A stretch of DNA of 64,000 nucleotides from Schoenoplectus triqueter (lineage: Eukaryota; Streptophyta; Magnoliopsida; Poales; Cyperaceae), in contig CAXKVV010002173.1 of assembly GCA_964058805.1 (NCBI GenBank), positions 36,001-100,000 on the forward strand, read 5' to 3'. Both the position numbers and the translations under genes were made by a program. Position 1 is the first letter of the stretch, and the number at the start of each line of letters is the position of its first letter. Shown here one piece after another: positions 50,731 to 64,000 of the stretch. The notes under the pieces were generated by a model. The model was not told the origin of the DNA, made no database searches, and saw nothing but the letters and a program-made list of their open reading frames with translations.

Positions 50731-53700
50731 AACACCGCCGCAAAACGTAAAAACGGGACCCGACGCACTCGGCAGCGCAGAAAACGAGTGCGGGAGCGCA
50801 AAACTTGAAAACGGGACCCGACGCACTCGGCACCGCCGAAAATGAGTCCCTGAGCGCAAAACGTGAAAACGGGACCCGACGCACTCCGCACCGCCCAAAA
50901 CGAGTCCGGGCGCGCAAAACGTGAAAACGGGACCCGACGCATTCGGCACCGCCGAAAACGAGTCCGGGCGCGCAAAACATGAAAACGGGACCCGACGAAC
51001 TCGGCACCACCGAAAAACGACTCACGGCGCGCAAAACGTGAAATCGGGACCCGAATCTATCGACACCGCCGAAAACGAGACGGGCGTGCAAAATGAGAAA
51101 ACGGGAACCGACGCACTCGGCACCGCCGAAAACGAGTCCGGGCGCGCAAAACGTGAAAACGGGACCCGACGCACCGGGCACCGCCGAAAATGAGTCCGGG
51201 GGCGCAAAACGTGAAAACGGGACCCGACGCACTTGGCACCGCCGAAAACGAGTTCGGGAGCGCAAAACGAGAAAACGGGACCCGACGCACGCGGCACCGC
51301 CGAAAACGAGTCCGGGAGCGCAAAACGTGAAAACGGGACCCGAGCACCGGGCACCGTCGAAAACGAGTATGGGCGCGCCAAACGTGAAAACGGGACCCGA
51401 CGCACTCGGCACCGCCGAAAACGAGTCCGGGCGCGCAAAACGTGAAAACGGGACCCGACGCACTCGGCACCGGAGAAAACGTGTCCGGGCGCGCAAAACG
51501 TGAAAACGGGACCCGACGCACTCGGCACCGTCGAAAACGAGTCCGGGCGCGCAAAACATGAAAACGGGACCCGACGCACTCGGCACCGCCGAAAAACGAG
51601 TCACGACGCGCAAAACGTGAAATCGGGACCCGAATCTCTCGACACCGCCGCAAAACGTGTCCGGGCGCGCAAAACGTGAATACGGGACCCGACGCACGCG
51701 GCACCGCCGAAAATGAGTCCGGGAGCGTAAAACGTGAAAACGGGACTCGAGCACCGGGCACCGCCGAGAACGAGTCCGGGCGCGCAAAACATGAAAACAG
51801 GACCCGACGCACTCGGCACCGGAGAAAACGAGTCCGGGCGCGCAAAACGTGAAAACGGGACCCGACGCACTCGGCACCGCCGAAAACGAGTCCGGGAGCG
51901 CAAAACGTGAAAACGGGACCCGACGCACTCGGCACAGCGGAAAACGAGTCCGGGCGCGCAAAACGTGAAAACGGGACCCGACGGACTCGGCACCGCCCAA
52001 AACGAGTCCGGGCGCGCAAAACGTGAAAACGGGACCCGACGCACTCGGCACCGCCGAAAACGAGTCCGGGCGCGCAAAACGTGAAAACGGGACACGACGC
52101 ACCCGGCACCGCCGAAAACGAGTCCGGGCGCGCAAAACGTGAAAACGGGACACGACGCACCCGGCACCGTCGAAAACGAGTCCGGGCGCGCAAAACGTGA
52201 AAACGGGACCCGACGCACTCGGCACCACCGAAAACGAGTCCGTGCGCGCAAAACGTGAAAACGGGACCCGACGCACTCGGCACCGCCGAGAACGAGTCCG
52301 GGCGCGCAAAACATGAAAACGGGACCCGACGCACTCGGCACCGGAGAAAACGAGTCCGGGCGCGCAAAACGTGAAAACGGGACCCGACGCACTCGGCACC
52401 GCCGAAAACGAGTCCGGGAGCGCAAAACGTGAAAACGGGACCCGACGCACTCGGCACAGCGGAAAACGAGTCCGGGCGCGCAAAACGTGAAAACGGGACC
52501 CGACGCACTCGGCACCGCCCAAAACGAGTCCGGGCGCGCAAAACGTGAAAACGGGACCCGACGCACTCGGCACCGCCGAAAACGAGTCCGGGCGCGCAAA
52601 ACGTGAAAACAGGACACGACGCACCCGGCACCGCCGAAAACGAGTCCGGGCGCGCAAAACGTGAAAACGGGACACGACGCACCCGGCACCGCCGAAAACG
52701 AGTCCGGGCGCGCAAAACGTGAAAACGGGACCCGACGCACGCGGCACCGCCGAAAACGAGTCCGGGCGCGCAAAACGTGAAAACGGGACACGACGCACCC
52801 GGCACCGTCGAAAACGAGTCCGGGCGCGCAAAACGTGAAAACGGGACCCGACGCACTCGGCACCGCCGAAAACGAGTCCGGGCGCGCAAAACGTGAAAAC
52901 GGGACCCGACGCAGTCGGCACCGCCGAAAATGAGTCCCGGCGCGCAAAACGTGAAAACGGGACCCGACGCACTCGGCACCGCCGAAAACGAGTCCGGGGG
53001 CGCAAAACGTGAAAACGGGATCCGACCCACTCCGCACCGCCGAAAAAGATTCCGGGCGCGCAAAACGTGAAAGCGGAACCCGACGCACTCGGCACCGCCG
53101 AAAACGAGTCAGGGCGCGCAAAACGTGAAACCGGGACCCGACGCATTCGGCACCGCCGAAAACGAGTCCGGGCGCGCAAAACATGATAACGGGACCAGAC
53201 GCACTCGGCACCGGAGAAAACGAGTCACGGCGCGCAAAACGTGAAATCGAGACCCGACGCACTCGGCACCGCCGAAAACGACTCCGGGCGCCCAAAACGT
53301 GAAAACGGGACCCGACGCACTCGGCACCGGAGAAAACGATACCGGGCGCGCAAAACATGAAAACGGGACCCGACGCACTCGGCACCGCCGAAAAACGAGT
53401 CACGGCGCGCAAAACGTGAAATCGGGACCCGAATCTCTCGACACCGCCGAAAACGAGTCTGGCGTGCAAAATGTGAAAATGGGACCCGACGCACTCGGCA
53501 CCGCCGAAAACGAGTCCGGGGGCGCAAAACGTGAAAACGGGACCCGACGCACTCGGCACCGCCGAAAACGAGTCCTGGCGCGCAAAACGTGAAAACGGGA
53601 CCCGACGCACTCGGCACCGCCGAAAACGAGTCCGGGCGCGCATAAGGTGAAAACGGAACCCGACGCACTCGGCACCGGAGAAAACGAGTCCGGGCGCGCA

Positions 53701-54191
53701 AAACGTGAAAACGGGACCCGACGCACTCGGCACCGTCGAAAATGAGTCCTGGCGCGCAAAACATGAAAACGGGACCGGACGCACTCGACACCGGAGAAAA
53801 CGAGTCCGGGCGCGCAAAATGTGAAAACGGGACCCGACCCACTCCGCACCGCCGAAAAAGAGTCCGGGCGCGCACAGCGTGAAAACAGGACCCGACCCAC
53901 TCTGCACCGCCGAAAACGAGTCCGGGAGCGCAAAACGTGAAAACGGGATCCGACACACCCGGCACCGCCGAAAAACGAGTCCGGGCGTGCAAAAGGTGAA
54001 AACAGGACCCGAATCTCTCGGCACCGCCGAAAACGAGTCCGGCGTGCAAAATGTGAAAACGGGACCCGACGCACTCTGCACCGCCGAAAAAGAGTCCGGG
54101 GTCGCAAACGTGAAAACGGGACCCGACGCACTCGGCACCGCCGAAAAAGAGTCGTGGCGCGCAAAACGTGAAATCGGGACCCGAATCTCTC
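50731..54191 (+). repeat. Higher-order unit U2', copy of 8839-12299
   Basis: Repeats U2 at offset 41,892, including the 522-bp tandem pair at 51763-52284 and 52285-52806. Confidence 0.9.
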
Positions 54192-56334
54192 AACACCGCC
54201 GCAAAACGTAAAAGCGGGACCCGACGCACTCGGCAGCGCAGAAAACGAGTGCGGGAGCGCAAAACTTGAAAACGGGACCCGACGCACTCCGCACCGCCCA
54301 AAACGAGTCTGGGCGCGCTAAACGTGAAAACGGGACCCGACGCATTCGGCACCGCCGAAAACGAGTCCGGGCGCGCAAAACATGAAAACGGGACCCGACG
54401 AACTCGGCACCGCCGAAAAACGACTCACGGCGCGCAAAACGTGAAATCGGGACCCGAATCTATCGACACCGCCTAAAACGAGACGGGCGTGCAAAATGAG
54501 AAAACGGGAACCGACGCACTCGGCACCGCCGAAAACGAGTCCGGGCGCGCAAAACGTGAAAACGGGACCTGACGCACCGGGCACCGCCGAAAACGAGTCC
54601 GGGGGCGGAAAACGTGAAAACGGGACCCGACGCACTCGGCACCGCCGAAAACGAGTTCGGGAGCGCAAAACGAGAAAACGGGACCCGACGCACGCGGAAC
54701 CGCCGAAAACGAGTCCGGGAGCGCAAAACGTGAAAACGGGACCCGAGCACCGGGCACCGCCGAAAACGAGTATGGGCGCGCCAAACGTGAAAACGGGACC
54801 CGACGCACTCGGCACCGCCGAAAACGAGTCCGGGAGCGCAAAACGTGAAAACGGGACCCGACGCACTCGGCACCGCGGAAAACGAGTCCGGGCGCGCAAA
54901 ACGTGAAAACGGGACCCGACGGACTCGGCACCGCCCAAAACGAGTCCGGGCGTGCAAAACGTGAAAACGGGACCCGACGCACTCGGCACCGCCGAAAACG
55001 AGTCCGGGCGCGCAAAACGTGAAAACGGGACACGACGCACTCGGCACCGGAGAAAACGTGTCCGGGCGCGCAAAACGTGAAAACGGGACCCGACGCACTC
55101 GGCACCGTCGAAAACGAGTCCTGGCGCGCAAAACATGAAAACGGGACCCGACGCACTTGGCACCGGAGAAAATGAGTTCGGGCGCGCAAAACGTGAAAAC
55201 GGGACCCGACGCACTCGGCACCGCCGAAAAACGAGTCACGACGCGCAAAACGTGAAATTGGGACCCGAATCTCTCGACACCGCCGCAAAACGAGTCCGGG
55301 CGCGCAAAACGTAAAAACGGGACCCGACGCAATCCGCACCGCCGAAAACGATTTCGGGAGCGCAAACCGAGAAAACGGGACCCGACGCACGCGGCACCGC
55401 CGAAAATGAGTCCGGGAGCGCAAAACGTGAAAACGGGACTCGAGCACCGGGCACCGCCGAAAACGAGTATGGGCGTGCAAAACGTGAAAACGGGACCCGA
55501 CGCACTCTGCACCGCCGAAAACGAGTCCGGGCGCGCAAAACGTGAAAACGGGACCCGACGCACTCGGCACCGCCAAAAAAGAGTCCGGGAGCGCAAAACG
55601 TGAAAACGGGACCCGACGCACTCGGCACCGCGGAAAACGAGTCCGGGCGCGCAAAACGTGAAAACGGGACCCGACGCACTCGGCACCGCCGAAAACGAGT
55701 CCGGGCGCGCAAAACGTGAAAACGGGACCCGACGCACTCGGCACCGCCGAAAACGAGTCCGGGCGCGCAAAACGTGAAAACGGGACCCGACGGACTCGGC
55801 ACCGCCCAAAACGAGTTCGGGCGCGCAAAACGTGAAAACGGGACCCGACGCACTCGGCACCGCCGAAAAGGAGTCCGGGCGCGCAAAACGTGAAAACGGG
55901 ACCCGACGCACTCGGCACCGCCGAAAACGAGTCCGGGCGCGCAAAACGTGAAAACGGGACCCGACGCACTCGGCACCGCCGAAAACGAGTCCGGGCGCGC
56001 AAAACGTGAAAATGAGACCCGACGCACTCGGCACCGCCGAAAACGAGTCCGGGCGCGCAAAACGGGAAAACGGGACCCGACGCACTCGGCACCGCCGAAA
56101 ACGAGTCCGGGCGCGCAAAACGGGAAAACGGGACCCGACGCACTCGGCACCGCCGAAAACGAGTCCGGGCGCGCAAAACGTGAAAACGGGACCCGACGCA
56201 GTCGGCACCGCCGAAAATGAGTCTAGGCGCGCAAAACGTGAAAACGGGACCTGACGCACTCGGCACCGCCGAAAACGAGTCCGGGGGCGCAAAACGTGAA
56301 AACGGGACCCGACCCACTCCGCACCGCCGAAAAA

Positions 56335-59300
56335 GAGTCCGGGCGCGCAAAACGTGAAAGCGGGACCCGACGCACTCGGCACCGCCGAAAACGAGTCCGG
56401 GCGCGCAAAACGTGAAACCGGGACCCGACGCATTCGGCACCGCCGAAAACGAGTCCGGGCGCGCAAAACATGATAACGGGACCAGACGCACTCGGCACCG
56501 GAGAAAAAGAGTCACGGCGCGCAAAACGTGAAATCGAGACCCGACGAACTCGGCACCGCCGAAAACGAGTCCGGGCGCCCAAAACGTGAAAACGGAACCC
56601 GACGCACTCGGCACCGGAGAAAACGATACCGGGCGCGCAAAACATGAAAACGGGACCCGACGCACTCGGCACCGCCGAAAAACGAGTCACGGCGCGCAAA
56701 ACGTGAAATCGGGACCCGAATCTCTCGACACCGTCGAAAACGAGTCTGGCGTGCAAAATGTGAAAATGGGACCCGACGCACTCGGCACCGCCGAAAACGA
56801 GTCCGGGGGCGCAAAACGTGAAAACGGCACCGGACACACTCGGCACCGCCGAAAACGAGTCCTGGCGCACAAAACGTGAAAACGGGACCCGACGCACTCG
56901 GCACCGCCGAAAACGAGTCCTGGCGCGCAAAACGTGAAAACAGCACCGGACACACTCGGCACCGCCGAAAACGAGTCCTGGCGCGCAAAACGTGAAAACG
57001 GCACCCGACGCACTCGGCACCGCCGAAAACGAGTCCGGGCGCGCAAAAGGTGAAAACGGAACCCGACGCACTCGGCACCGGAGAGAACGAGTCCGGGCGC
57101 GCAAAACGTGAAAACGGGACCCGACGCACTCGGCACCGTCGAAAATGAGTCCTGGCGCGCAAAACATGAAAACGGGACCGGACGCACTCGACACCGGAGA
57201 AAACGAGTCCGGGCGCGCAAAATGTGAAAACGGGACCCGACCCACTCCGCACCGCCGAAAAAGAGTCCGGGCGCGCAAAGCGTGAAAACAGGACCCGACC
57301 CACTCTACACCGCCGAAAACGAGTCCGGGAGCGCAAAACGTGAAAACGGTATCCGACACACCCGGCACCGCCGAAAAACGAGTCCGGGCGTGCAAAAGGT
57401 GAAAACGGGACCCGAATCTCTCGGCACCGCCGAAAACGAGTCCGGGCGCGCAAAACATGAAAACGGGACCCGACGCACCGCCGAAAACTAGTCCGGGCGC
57501 GCAAAACGTGAAAACGGGACTCGAGCACGGGGCACCGCCGAAAACGAGTCCGGGCGCGCAAAACGTGAAAACGGGACCCGACGCACCCGGCACCGCCGAA
57601 AACGAGTCCGTGAGCGCAAAACGTGAAAACGGGACCCGACGCACCCGGCACCGCCGAAAACGAGTCCGTGAGCGCAAAACGTGAAAACGGGACCCGACGC
57701 ACTCGGCACCGCCGAAAACGAGTCCGGGAGCGCAAAACGTGAAAACGGGACTCGAGCACTGGGCACCGCCGAAAACGAGTCCGGGAGCGCAAAACGTGAA
57801 AACAGGACCCGACGACTCGGTACCGTCGAAAACAAGTCCGGGCTCGCAAAACGTGAAAACAAGACCGGAACCACTCCGGACCGCCGAAAACGAGTCCGGG
57901 CGCGCAAAACGTGAAAACGAGACCCGACGCACTCGACACCGCCGAAAACGAGTTCGGGCGCGTAAAACGTGAAAACGAGACGCGACGCACTCGGCACAGC
58001 CGAAAACGAGTCCTGGCGCGTAAAACGTGAAAACGGGACCCGAATCTCTCGACACCGCCGCAAAACGAGACCGGGCGCGCAAAACGTAAAAACGGGACCC
58101 GACGCACTCCGCACCGCCGAAAACGAGTTCGGGAGAGCAAAACGACAAAACGGGACCCGACGCACGCGGCACCGCCGAAAATGAGTCCGGGAGCGCAAAA
58201 CGTGAAAACGGGACTCGAGCACCGGGCACCTCGGCACCGCCGAAAACGAGTCCGGGCGCGCAAAATGTGAAAACGGGACCCGACGCACACGGCACCGCCG
58301 AAAACGAGTATGGGCGTGCAAAACGTGAAAACGGGACTCGACGCACTCGGCACCGTCGACAACGAGTATGGGCGTGCAAAACGTGAAAACGGGACCCGAC
58401 GCACTCGGCACCGCCGAAAACGAGTCCGGGCGCGCAAAACGTGAAAACGGGACCCGACGCACTCGGCACCGCCGAAAATGAGTCCGGGCGCGCAAAACGT
58501 GAAAACGGGACCCGACGCACTCGGCACCGCCGAAAACGAGTCCGGGCGCGCAAAACATGAAAACGGGACCCGACGCACTCGGCACCGCCGAAAACGAGTC
58601 CGGGCGCGCAAAACGATAAAAACGGGACCCGACGCACTCGGCACCGCCGAAAAACGAGTCACGGCGCGCAAAACGTGAAATCGGGACCCGAATCTCTCGA
58701 CACCGCCGAAAACGAGTCTGGCGGGCAAAATGTGAAAACGGGACCCGACGCACTCGGCACCGCCGAAAACGAGACCGGGGGCGCAAAACGTGAAAACGGG
58801 ACCCGACGCACTCGGCACCGCCGAAAACGTGAAAACGGGACCCGACGCACTCGGCACCGCCGAAAACGAGTCCTGGCGCGCAAAACGTGAAAACGGCACC
58901 GGACGCACTCGGCACCGCCGTAAACGAGTCCTGGCGCGCAAAACATGAAAACGGGACCCGACGCACTCGGCACCGGAGAAAACGTGTCCGGGCGCCCAAA
59001 ACGTGAAAACGGGACCCGACGCACTCCGCACCGCCGAAAACGAGTCCGGGCGCGCAAAACGTGAAAGCTTGACCCGAACCACTCCGCTCCGCTGAAAACG
59101 AGTCCGGGGGCGCAAAACGTGAAAACAGGATTCGACGCACCCGGCACCGCCGAAAAACGAGTCCGGGCGCGCAAAACGTGAAAACGGGACCCGACGCACA
59201 CCGCACCGCCGAAAATGAGTCCGGGAGCGCAAAACTTGAAAACGGGACCCGACTCCCGCGTGACCGCCGAAAATGAGTCCGGGCGCGCAAAACGTGAAAA

Positions 59301-60897
59301 CGGGACTCGAGCACGGGGCACCGCCGAAAACGAGTCCGGGCGCGCAAAACATGAAAACGGGACCCGACACACTCGGCACCGGAGAAAACGTGTCCGGGCG
59401 CGCAAAACGTGAAAACGGGACCCGACGCACTCGGCACCGTCGAAAACGAGTCCTGGCGCGCAAAACATGAAAACGGGACCGGACGCACTCGGCACCGGAG
59501 AAAACGAGTCCGGGCGCGCAAAACGTGAAAACGGGACCCGACGCACTCGGCACCGGAGAAAACGAGTCCGGGCGCGCAAAACGTGAAAACGGGACCCGAC
59601 GCACTCGGCACCGCCGAAAACGAGTCCGGGCGCGCAAAATGTGAAAACGGAACCCGACGCACTCGGCACCGGAGAAAACGATTCCGGGCGCGCAAAACGT
59701 GAAGACGGCACCCGACCCACTCCGCACCGCCGAAAAAGAGTCCGAGCGCGCAAAGCGTGAAAACAGGACCCGACCCACTCCGCACCGCCGAAAACGAGTC
59801 CGGGAGCGCAAAACGTGAAAACGGGATCCGACACACCCGGCACCGCCGAAAAACGAGTCACGGCGCTTAAAACGTGAAATCGTGACACGAATCTCTCGAC
59901 ACCGCCGAAAACGAGTCCGGGCGCGCAAAATGTGAAAACGGAACCCGACGCACTCGGCACCGGAGAAAACGATTCCGGGCGCGCAAAACGTGAAAACGGC
60001 ACCCGACCCACTCCGCACCGCCGAAAAAGAGTCCGGGCGCGCAAAGCGTGAAAACGGGACCCGACGCACTCGGCACCGCCGAAAACGAATCCGGGCGTGC
60101 AAAAGGTGAAAACGGCACCCGACGCACTCGGCACCGCCGAAAACGAGTCCGGGCGCGCAAATCGTGAAAACGGGACCCGACGCACTCCGCACCGCCGAAA
60201 ACGAGTCCAAGCACGCAAAACGTGAAAGCGGGACCCGAACCACTCCGCTCCGCCGAAAACGAGTCCGGGGGCGCAAAACGTGAAAACAGGATCCGACGCA
60301 CCCGGCACCGCCGAAAAAACGAGTCTGGGCGCGCAAAACGTGAAAACGGGACCCGACGCACACCGCACCGCCGAAAATGAGTCCGGGAGCGCAAAACTTG
60401 AAAACGGGACACGACTCCCGCGTGACCGCCGAAAACGAGTCCGGGCGCGCAAAACGTGAAAACGGGACTCGAGCACGGGGCACCGCCGAAAACGAGTCCG
60501 GGCGCGCAAAACGTGAAAACGGGACCCGACGCACCCGGCACCGCCGAAAACGAGTCCGTGAGCGCAAAACGTGAAAACGGGACCCGACGCACTCGGCACC
60601 GCCGAAAACGAGTCCGGGAGCGCAAAACGTGAAAACGGGACTCGAGCACTGGGCACCGCCGAAAACGAGTCCGGGAGCGCAAAACGTGAAAACAGGACCC
60701 GACGACTCGGCACCGTCGAAAATAAGTCCGGACGCGCAAAACGTGAAAACGAGACCGGAACCACTCCGGACCGCCGAAAACGAGTCCGGGGGAGCAAAAC
60801 GTGAAAACGGGACCCGACGCACTCGGCACCGCCGAAAACGAGTCCGGGCGCGCAAAACGTGAAAACGGGACCCGACGCACTCGGCACCGTCGAAAAT
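56335..60897 (+). repeat. 4,563-bp tandem block, copy E1'
   Basis: Copy of E1 (14443-19005) in the second large repeat. Its 39-bp monomer is at 58785 and its shortened ACTAGT monomer near 57477. Confidence 0.88.
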
Positions 60898-63800
60898 GAG
60901 TCCGGGCGCGCAAAACGTGAAAGCGGGACCCGACGCACTCGGCACCGCCGAAAACGAGTCCGGGCGCGCAAAACGTGAAACCGGGACCCGACGCATTCGG
61001 CACCGCCGAAAACGAGTCCGGGCGCGCAAAACATGATAACGGGACCAGACGCACTCGGCACCGGAGAAAAAGAGTCACGGCGCGCAAAACGTGAAATCGA
61101 GACCCGACGAACTCGGCACCGCCGAAAACGAGTCCGGGCGCCCAAAACGTGAAAACGGAACCCGACGCACTCGGCACCGGAGAAAACGATACCGGGCGCG
61201 CAAAACATGAAAACGGGACCCGACGCACTCGGCACCGCCGAAAAACGAGTCACGGCGCGCAAAACGTGAAATCGGGACCCGAATCTCTCGACACCGTCGA
61301 AAACGAGTCTGGCGTGCAAAATGTGAAAATGGGACCCGACGCACTCGGCACCGCCGAAAACGAGTCCGGGGGCGCAAAACGTGAAAACGGCACCGGACAC
61401 ACTCGGCACCGCCGAAAACGAGTCCTGGCGCACAAAACGTGAAAACGGGACCCGACGCACTCGGCACCGCCGAAAACGAGTCCTGGCGCGCAAAACGTGA
61501 AAACAGCACCGGACACACTCGGCACCGCCGAAAACGAGTCCTGGCGCGCAAAACGTGAAAACGGCACCCGACGCACTCGGCACCGCCGAAAACGAGTCCG
61601 GGCGCGCAAAAGGTGAAAACGGAACCCGACGCACTCGGCACCGGAGAGAACGAGTCCGGGCGCGCAAAACGTGAAAACGGGACCCGACGCACTCGGCACC
61701 GTCGAAAATGAGTCCTGGCGCGCAAAACATGAAAACGGGACCGGACGCACTCGACACCGGAGAAAACGAGTCCGGGCGCGCAAAATGTGAAAACGGGACC
61801 CGACCCACTCCGCACCGCCGAAAAAGAGTCCGGGCGCGCAAAGCGTGAAAACAGGACCCGACCCACTCTACACCGCCGAAAACGAGTCCGGGAGCGCAAA
61901 ACGTGAAAACGGTATCCGACACACCCGGCACCGCCGAAAAACGAGTCCGGGCGTGCAAAAGGTGAAAACGGGACCCGAATCTCTCGGCACCGCCGAAAAC
62001 GAGTCCGGGCGCGCAAAACATGAAAACGGGACCCGACGCACCGCCGAAAACTAGTCCGGGCGCGCAAAACGTGAAAACGGGACTCGAGCACGGGGCACCG
62101 CCGAAAACGAGTCCGGGCGCGCAAAACGTGAAAACGGGACCCGACGCACCCGGCACCGCCGAAAACGAGTCCGTGAGCGCAAAACGTGAAAACGGGACCC
62201 GACGCACCCGGCACCGCCGAAAACGAGTCCGTGAGCGCAAAACGTGAAAACGGGACCCGACGCACTCGGCACCGCCGAAAACGAGTCCGGGAGCGCAAAA
62301 CGTGAAAACGGGACTCGAGCACTGGGCACCGCCGAAAACGAGTCCGGGAGCGCAAAACGTGAAAACAGGACCCGACGACTCGGTACCGTCGAAAACAAGT
62401 CCGGGCTCGCAAAACGTGAAAACAAGACCGGAACCACTCCGGACCGCCGAAAACGAGTCCGGGCGCGCAAAACGTGAAAACGAGACCCGACGCACTCGAC
62501 ACCGCCGAAAACGAGTTCGGGCGCGTAAAACGTGAAAACGAGACGCGACGCACTCGGCACAGCCGAAAACGAGTCCTGGCGCGTAAAACGTGAAAACGGG
62601 ACCCGAATCTCTCGACACCGCCGCAAAACGAGACCGGGCGCGCAAAACGTAAAAACGGGACCCGACGCACTCCGCACCGCCGAAAACGAGTTCGGGAGAG
62701 CAAAACGACAAAACGGGACCCGACGCACGCGGCACCGCCGAAAATGAGTCCGGGAGCGCAAAACGTGAAAACGGGACTCGAGCACCGGGCACCTCGGCAC
62801 CGCCGAAAACGAGTCCGGGCGCGCAAAATGTGAAAACGGGACCCGACGCACACGGCACCGCCGAAAACGAGTATGGGCGTGCAAAACGTGAAAACGGGAC
62901 TCGACGCACTCGGCACCGTCGACAACGAGTATGGGCGTGCAAAACGTGAAAACGGGACCCGACGCACTCGGCACCGCCGAAAACGAGTCCGGGCGCGCAA
63001 AACGTGAAAACGGGACCCGACGCACTCGGCACCGCCGAAAATGAGTCCGGGCGCGCAAAACGTGAAAACGGGACCCGACGCACTCGGCACCGCCGAAAAC
63101 GAGTCCGGGCGCGCAAAACATGAAAACGGGACCCGACGCACTCGGCACCGCCGAAAACGAGTCCGGGCGCGCAAAACGATAAAAACGGGACCCGACGCAC
63201 TCGGCACCGCCGAAAAACGAGTCACGGCGCGCAAAACGTGAAATCGGGACCCGAATCTCTCGACACCGCCGAAAACGAGTCTGGCGGGCAAAATGTGAAA
63301 ACGGGACCCGACGCACTCGGCACCGCCGAAAACGAGACCGGGGGCGCAAAACGTGAAAACGGGACCCGACGCACTCGGCACCGCCGAAAACGTGAAAACG
63401 GGACCCGACGCACTCGGCACCGCCGAAAACGAGTCCTGGCGCGCAAAACGTGAAAACGGCACCGGACGCACTCGGCACCGCCGTAAACGAGTCCTGGCGC
63501 GCAAAACATGAAAACGGGACCCGACGCACTCGGCACCGGAGAAAACGTGTCCGGGCGCCCAAAACGTGAAAACGGGACCCGACGCACTCCGCACCGCCGA
63601 AAACGAGTCCGGGCGCGCAAAACGTGAAAGCTTGACCCGAACCACTCCGCTCCGCTGAAAACGAGTCCGGGGGCGCAAAACGTGAAAACAGGATTCGACG
63701 CACCCGGCACCGCCGAAAAACGAGTCCGGGCGCGCAAAACGTGAAAACGGGACCCGACGCACACCGCACCGCCGAAAATGAGTCCGGGAGCGCAAAACTT

Positions 63801-64000
63801 GAAAACGGGACCCGACTCCCGCGTGACCGCCGAAAATGAGTCCGGGCGCGCAAAACGTGAAAACGGGACTCGAGCACGGGGCACCGCCGAAAACGAGTCC
63901 GGGCGCGCAAAACATGAAAACGGGACCCGACACACTCGGCACCGGAGAAAACGTGTCCGGGCGCGCAAAACGTGAAAACGGGACCCGACGCACTCGGCAC
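60898..64000 (+). repeat. 4,563-bp tandem block, copy E2' (open at window end)
   Basis: Follows E1' at offset 4,563 for at least 3,103 bp, including the 86 bp past the point where E2 is cut. This shows that the full 4,563-bp period continues here beyond the window. Confidence 0.88.

Larger units (their letters stand above)
1..64000 (+). repeat. 58-bp GC-rich satellite array filling the window
   Basis: Every line of the window is a head-to-tail copy of one 58-bp monomer, all in the same orientation, about 1,100 copies. The consensus has AAAACG at monomer positions 1-6, 9-14 and 40-45, CGGGACCCG at 13-21, CGGCACCGCCG at 29-39 and GCGCGC at 53-58. It holds 38 G or C and 11 CpG. Common variants are CCGGAG or CCGTCG for CCGCCG, AAATGAG for AAACGAG, AACATG for AACGTG, and GGACTC for GCACTC. 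Length variants of 57, 59, 49, 40, 39 and 14 bp occur. No insertion, inverted segment or non-repeat base run was seen. Arrays of this size are typical of eukaryotic heterochromatin; the species and chromosomal location are not visible here. I do not recognise the family. Confidence 0.98.
54192..64000 (+). repeat. Higher-order unit U3', copy of U3, runs off the window
   Basis: Repeats 12300-22022 at offset 41,892 up to 63914. After that it does not show the junction seen at 22022 but continues in register, matching 59352 and 17460 onward to the window end. It is therefore the intact version of the block that is cut in U3. Confidence 0.9.

Noticed and set aside
1..64000. CRISPR array
   Set aside because: The entire 58-bp period is conserved; there are no unique spacers between shorter repeats and no cas genes.
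1..64000. Bacterial or phage origin with ice-nucleation or adhesin-like repeat genes
   Set aside because: No non-repeat flanks, no ribosome-binding sites or domains, the monomer length is not a multiple of three, and no frame is maintained.
1..64000. Ribosomal spacer or telomeric repeat
   Set aside because: No rRNA segment and no short telomere-type repeat appears anywhere in the window.
1..64000. Perfect CENP-B box
   Set aside because: Reading the common monomer classes, I found only 7 or 8 of the 9 essential bases; no perfect match was seen, although not every monomer was scanned by program.

Overview
The whole 64-kb window is one uninterrupted head-to-tail satellite array. The repeat unit is 58 bp, G+C-rich (38 of 58 bases) and very CpG-rich (11 CpG per consensus unit), and there are about 1,100 copies, all in one orientation. 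I see no gene, RNA gene, transposon, CRISPR array or unique stretch. The long open reading frames come from the repeat. The minus strand of the consensus monomer has no stop codon in any frame, and 58 = 3 x 19 + 1, so all three minus frames stay open together and yield a 58-residue periodic peptide. The plus strand carries one TGA per monomer. I therefore call no CDS.

This scale and homogeneity point to a eukaryotic satellite (centromeric, pericentromeric, subtelomeric, or on a heterochromatic, sex or B chromosome) from a long-read assembly. The sequence does not tell me the species or chromosome, and I do not recognise the 58-bp family.

Consensus monomer, numbered from the A-run before CGTG: AAAACG at 1-6, 9-14 and 40-45; the inverted repeat CGGGACCCG at 13-21; the inverted repeat CGGCACCGCCG at 29-39; GAGTCC at 45-50; GCGCGC at 53-58. 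Linked variants mark larger repeat units. The best marker is a shortened 40-bp monomer followed by a CGGCAGCGCAG variant. It starts units at 1, 8839, 12300, 27342, 31560, 34531, 37675, 41893, 50731 and 54192.

Layout: U1 1-8838; U2 8839-12299; U3 12300-22022, cut off by an out-of-register junction; M0 22023-27341; four ~3.0-4.2-kb higher-order units H1-H4 at 27342-41892; then U1', U2' and U3' from 41893, which repeat positions 1-22022 at an offset of exactly 41,892 bp up to 63914. Nested inside are tandem duplications of 464, 522, 1,248, 1,395/1,221 and 4,563 bp.

There is no gene network. What the window records is how an array grows: slippage inside monomers, segmental tandem duplication of tens of monomers, deletion between copies, and a very recent or artefactual duplication of more than 22 kb. 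The most notable observations are that duplication, the 14-bp junction monomer at 22017-22030 that ends it, the length-polymorphic 4.2-kb higher-order repeat, and a recurrent variant monomer that matches 8 of 9 essential CENP-B-box positions.
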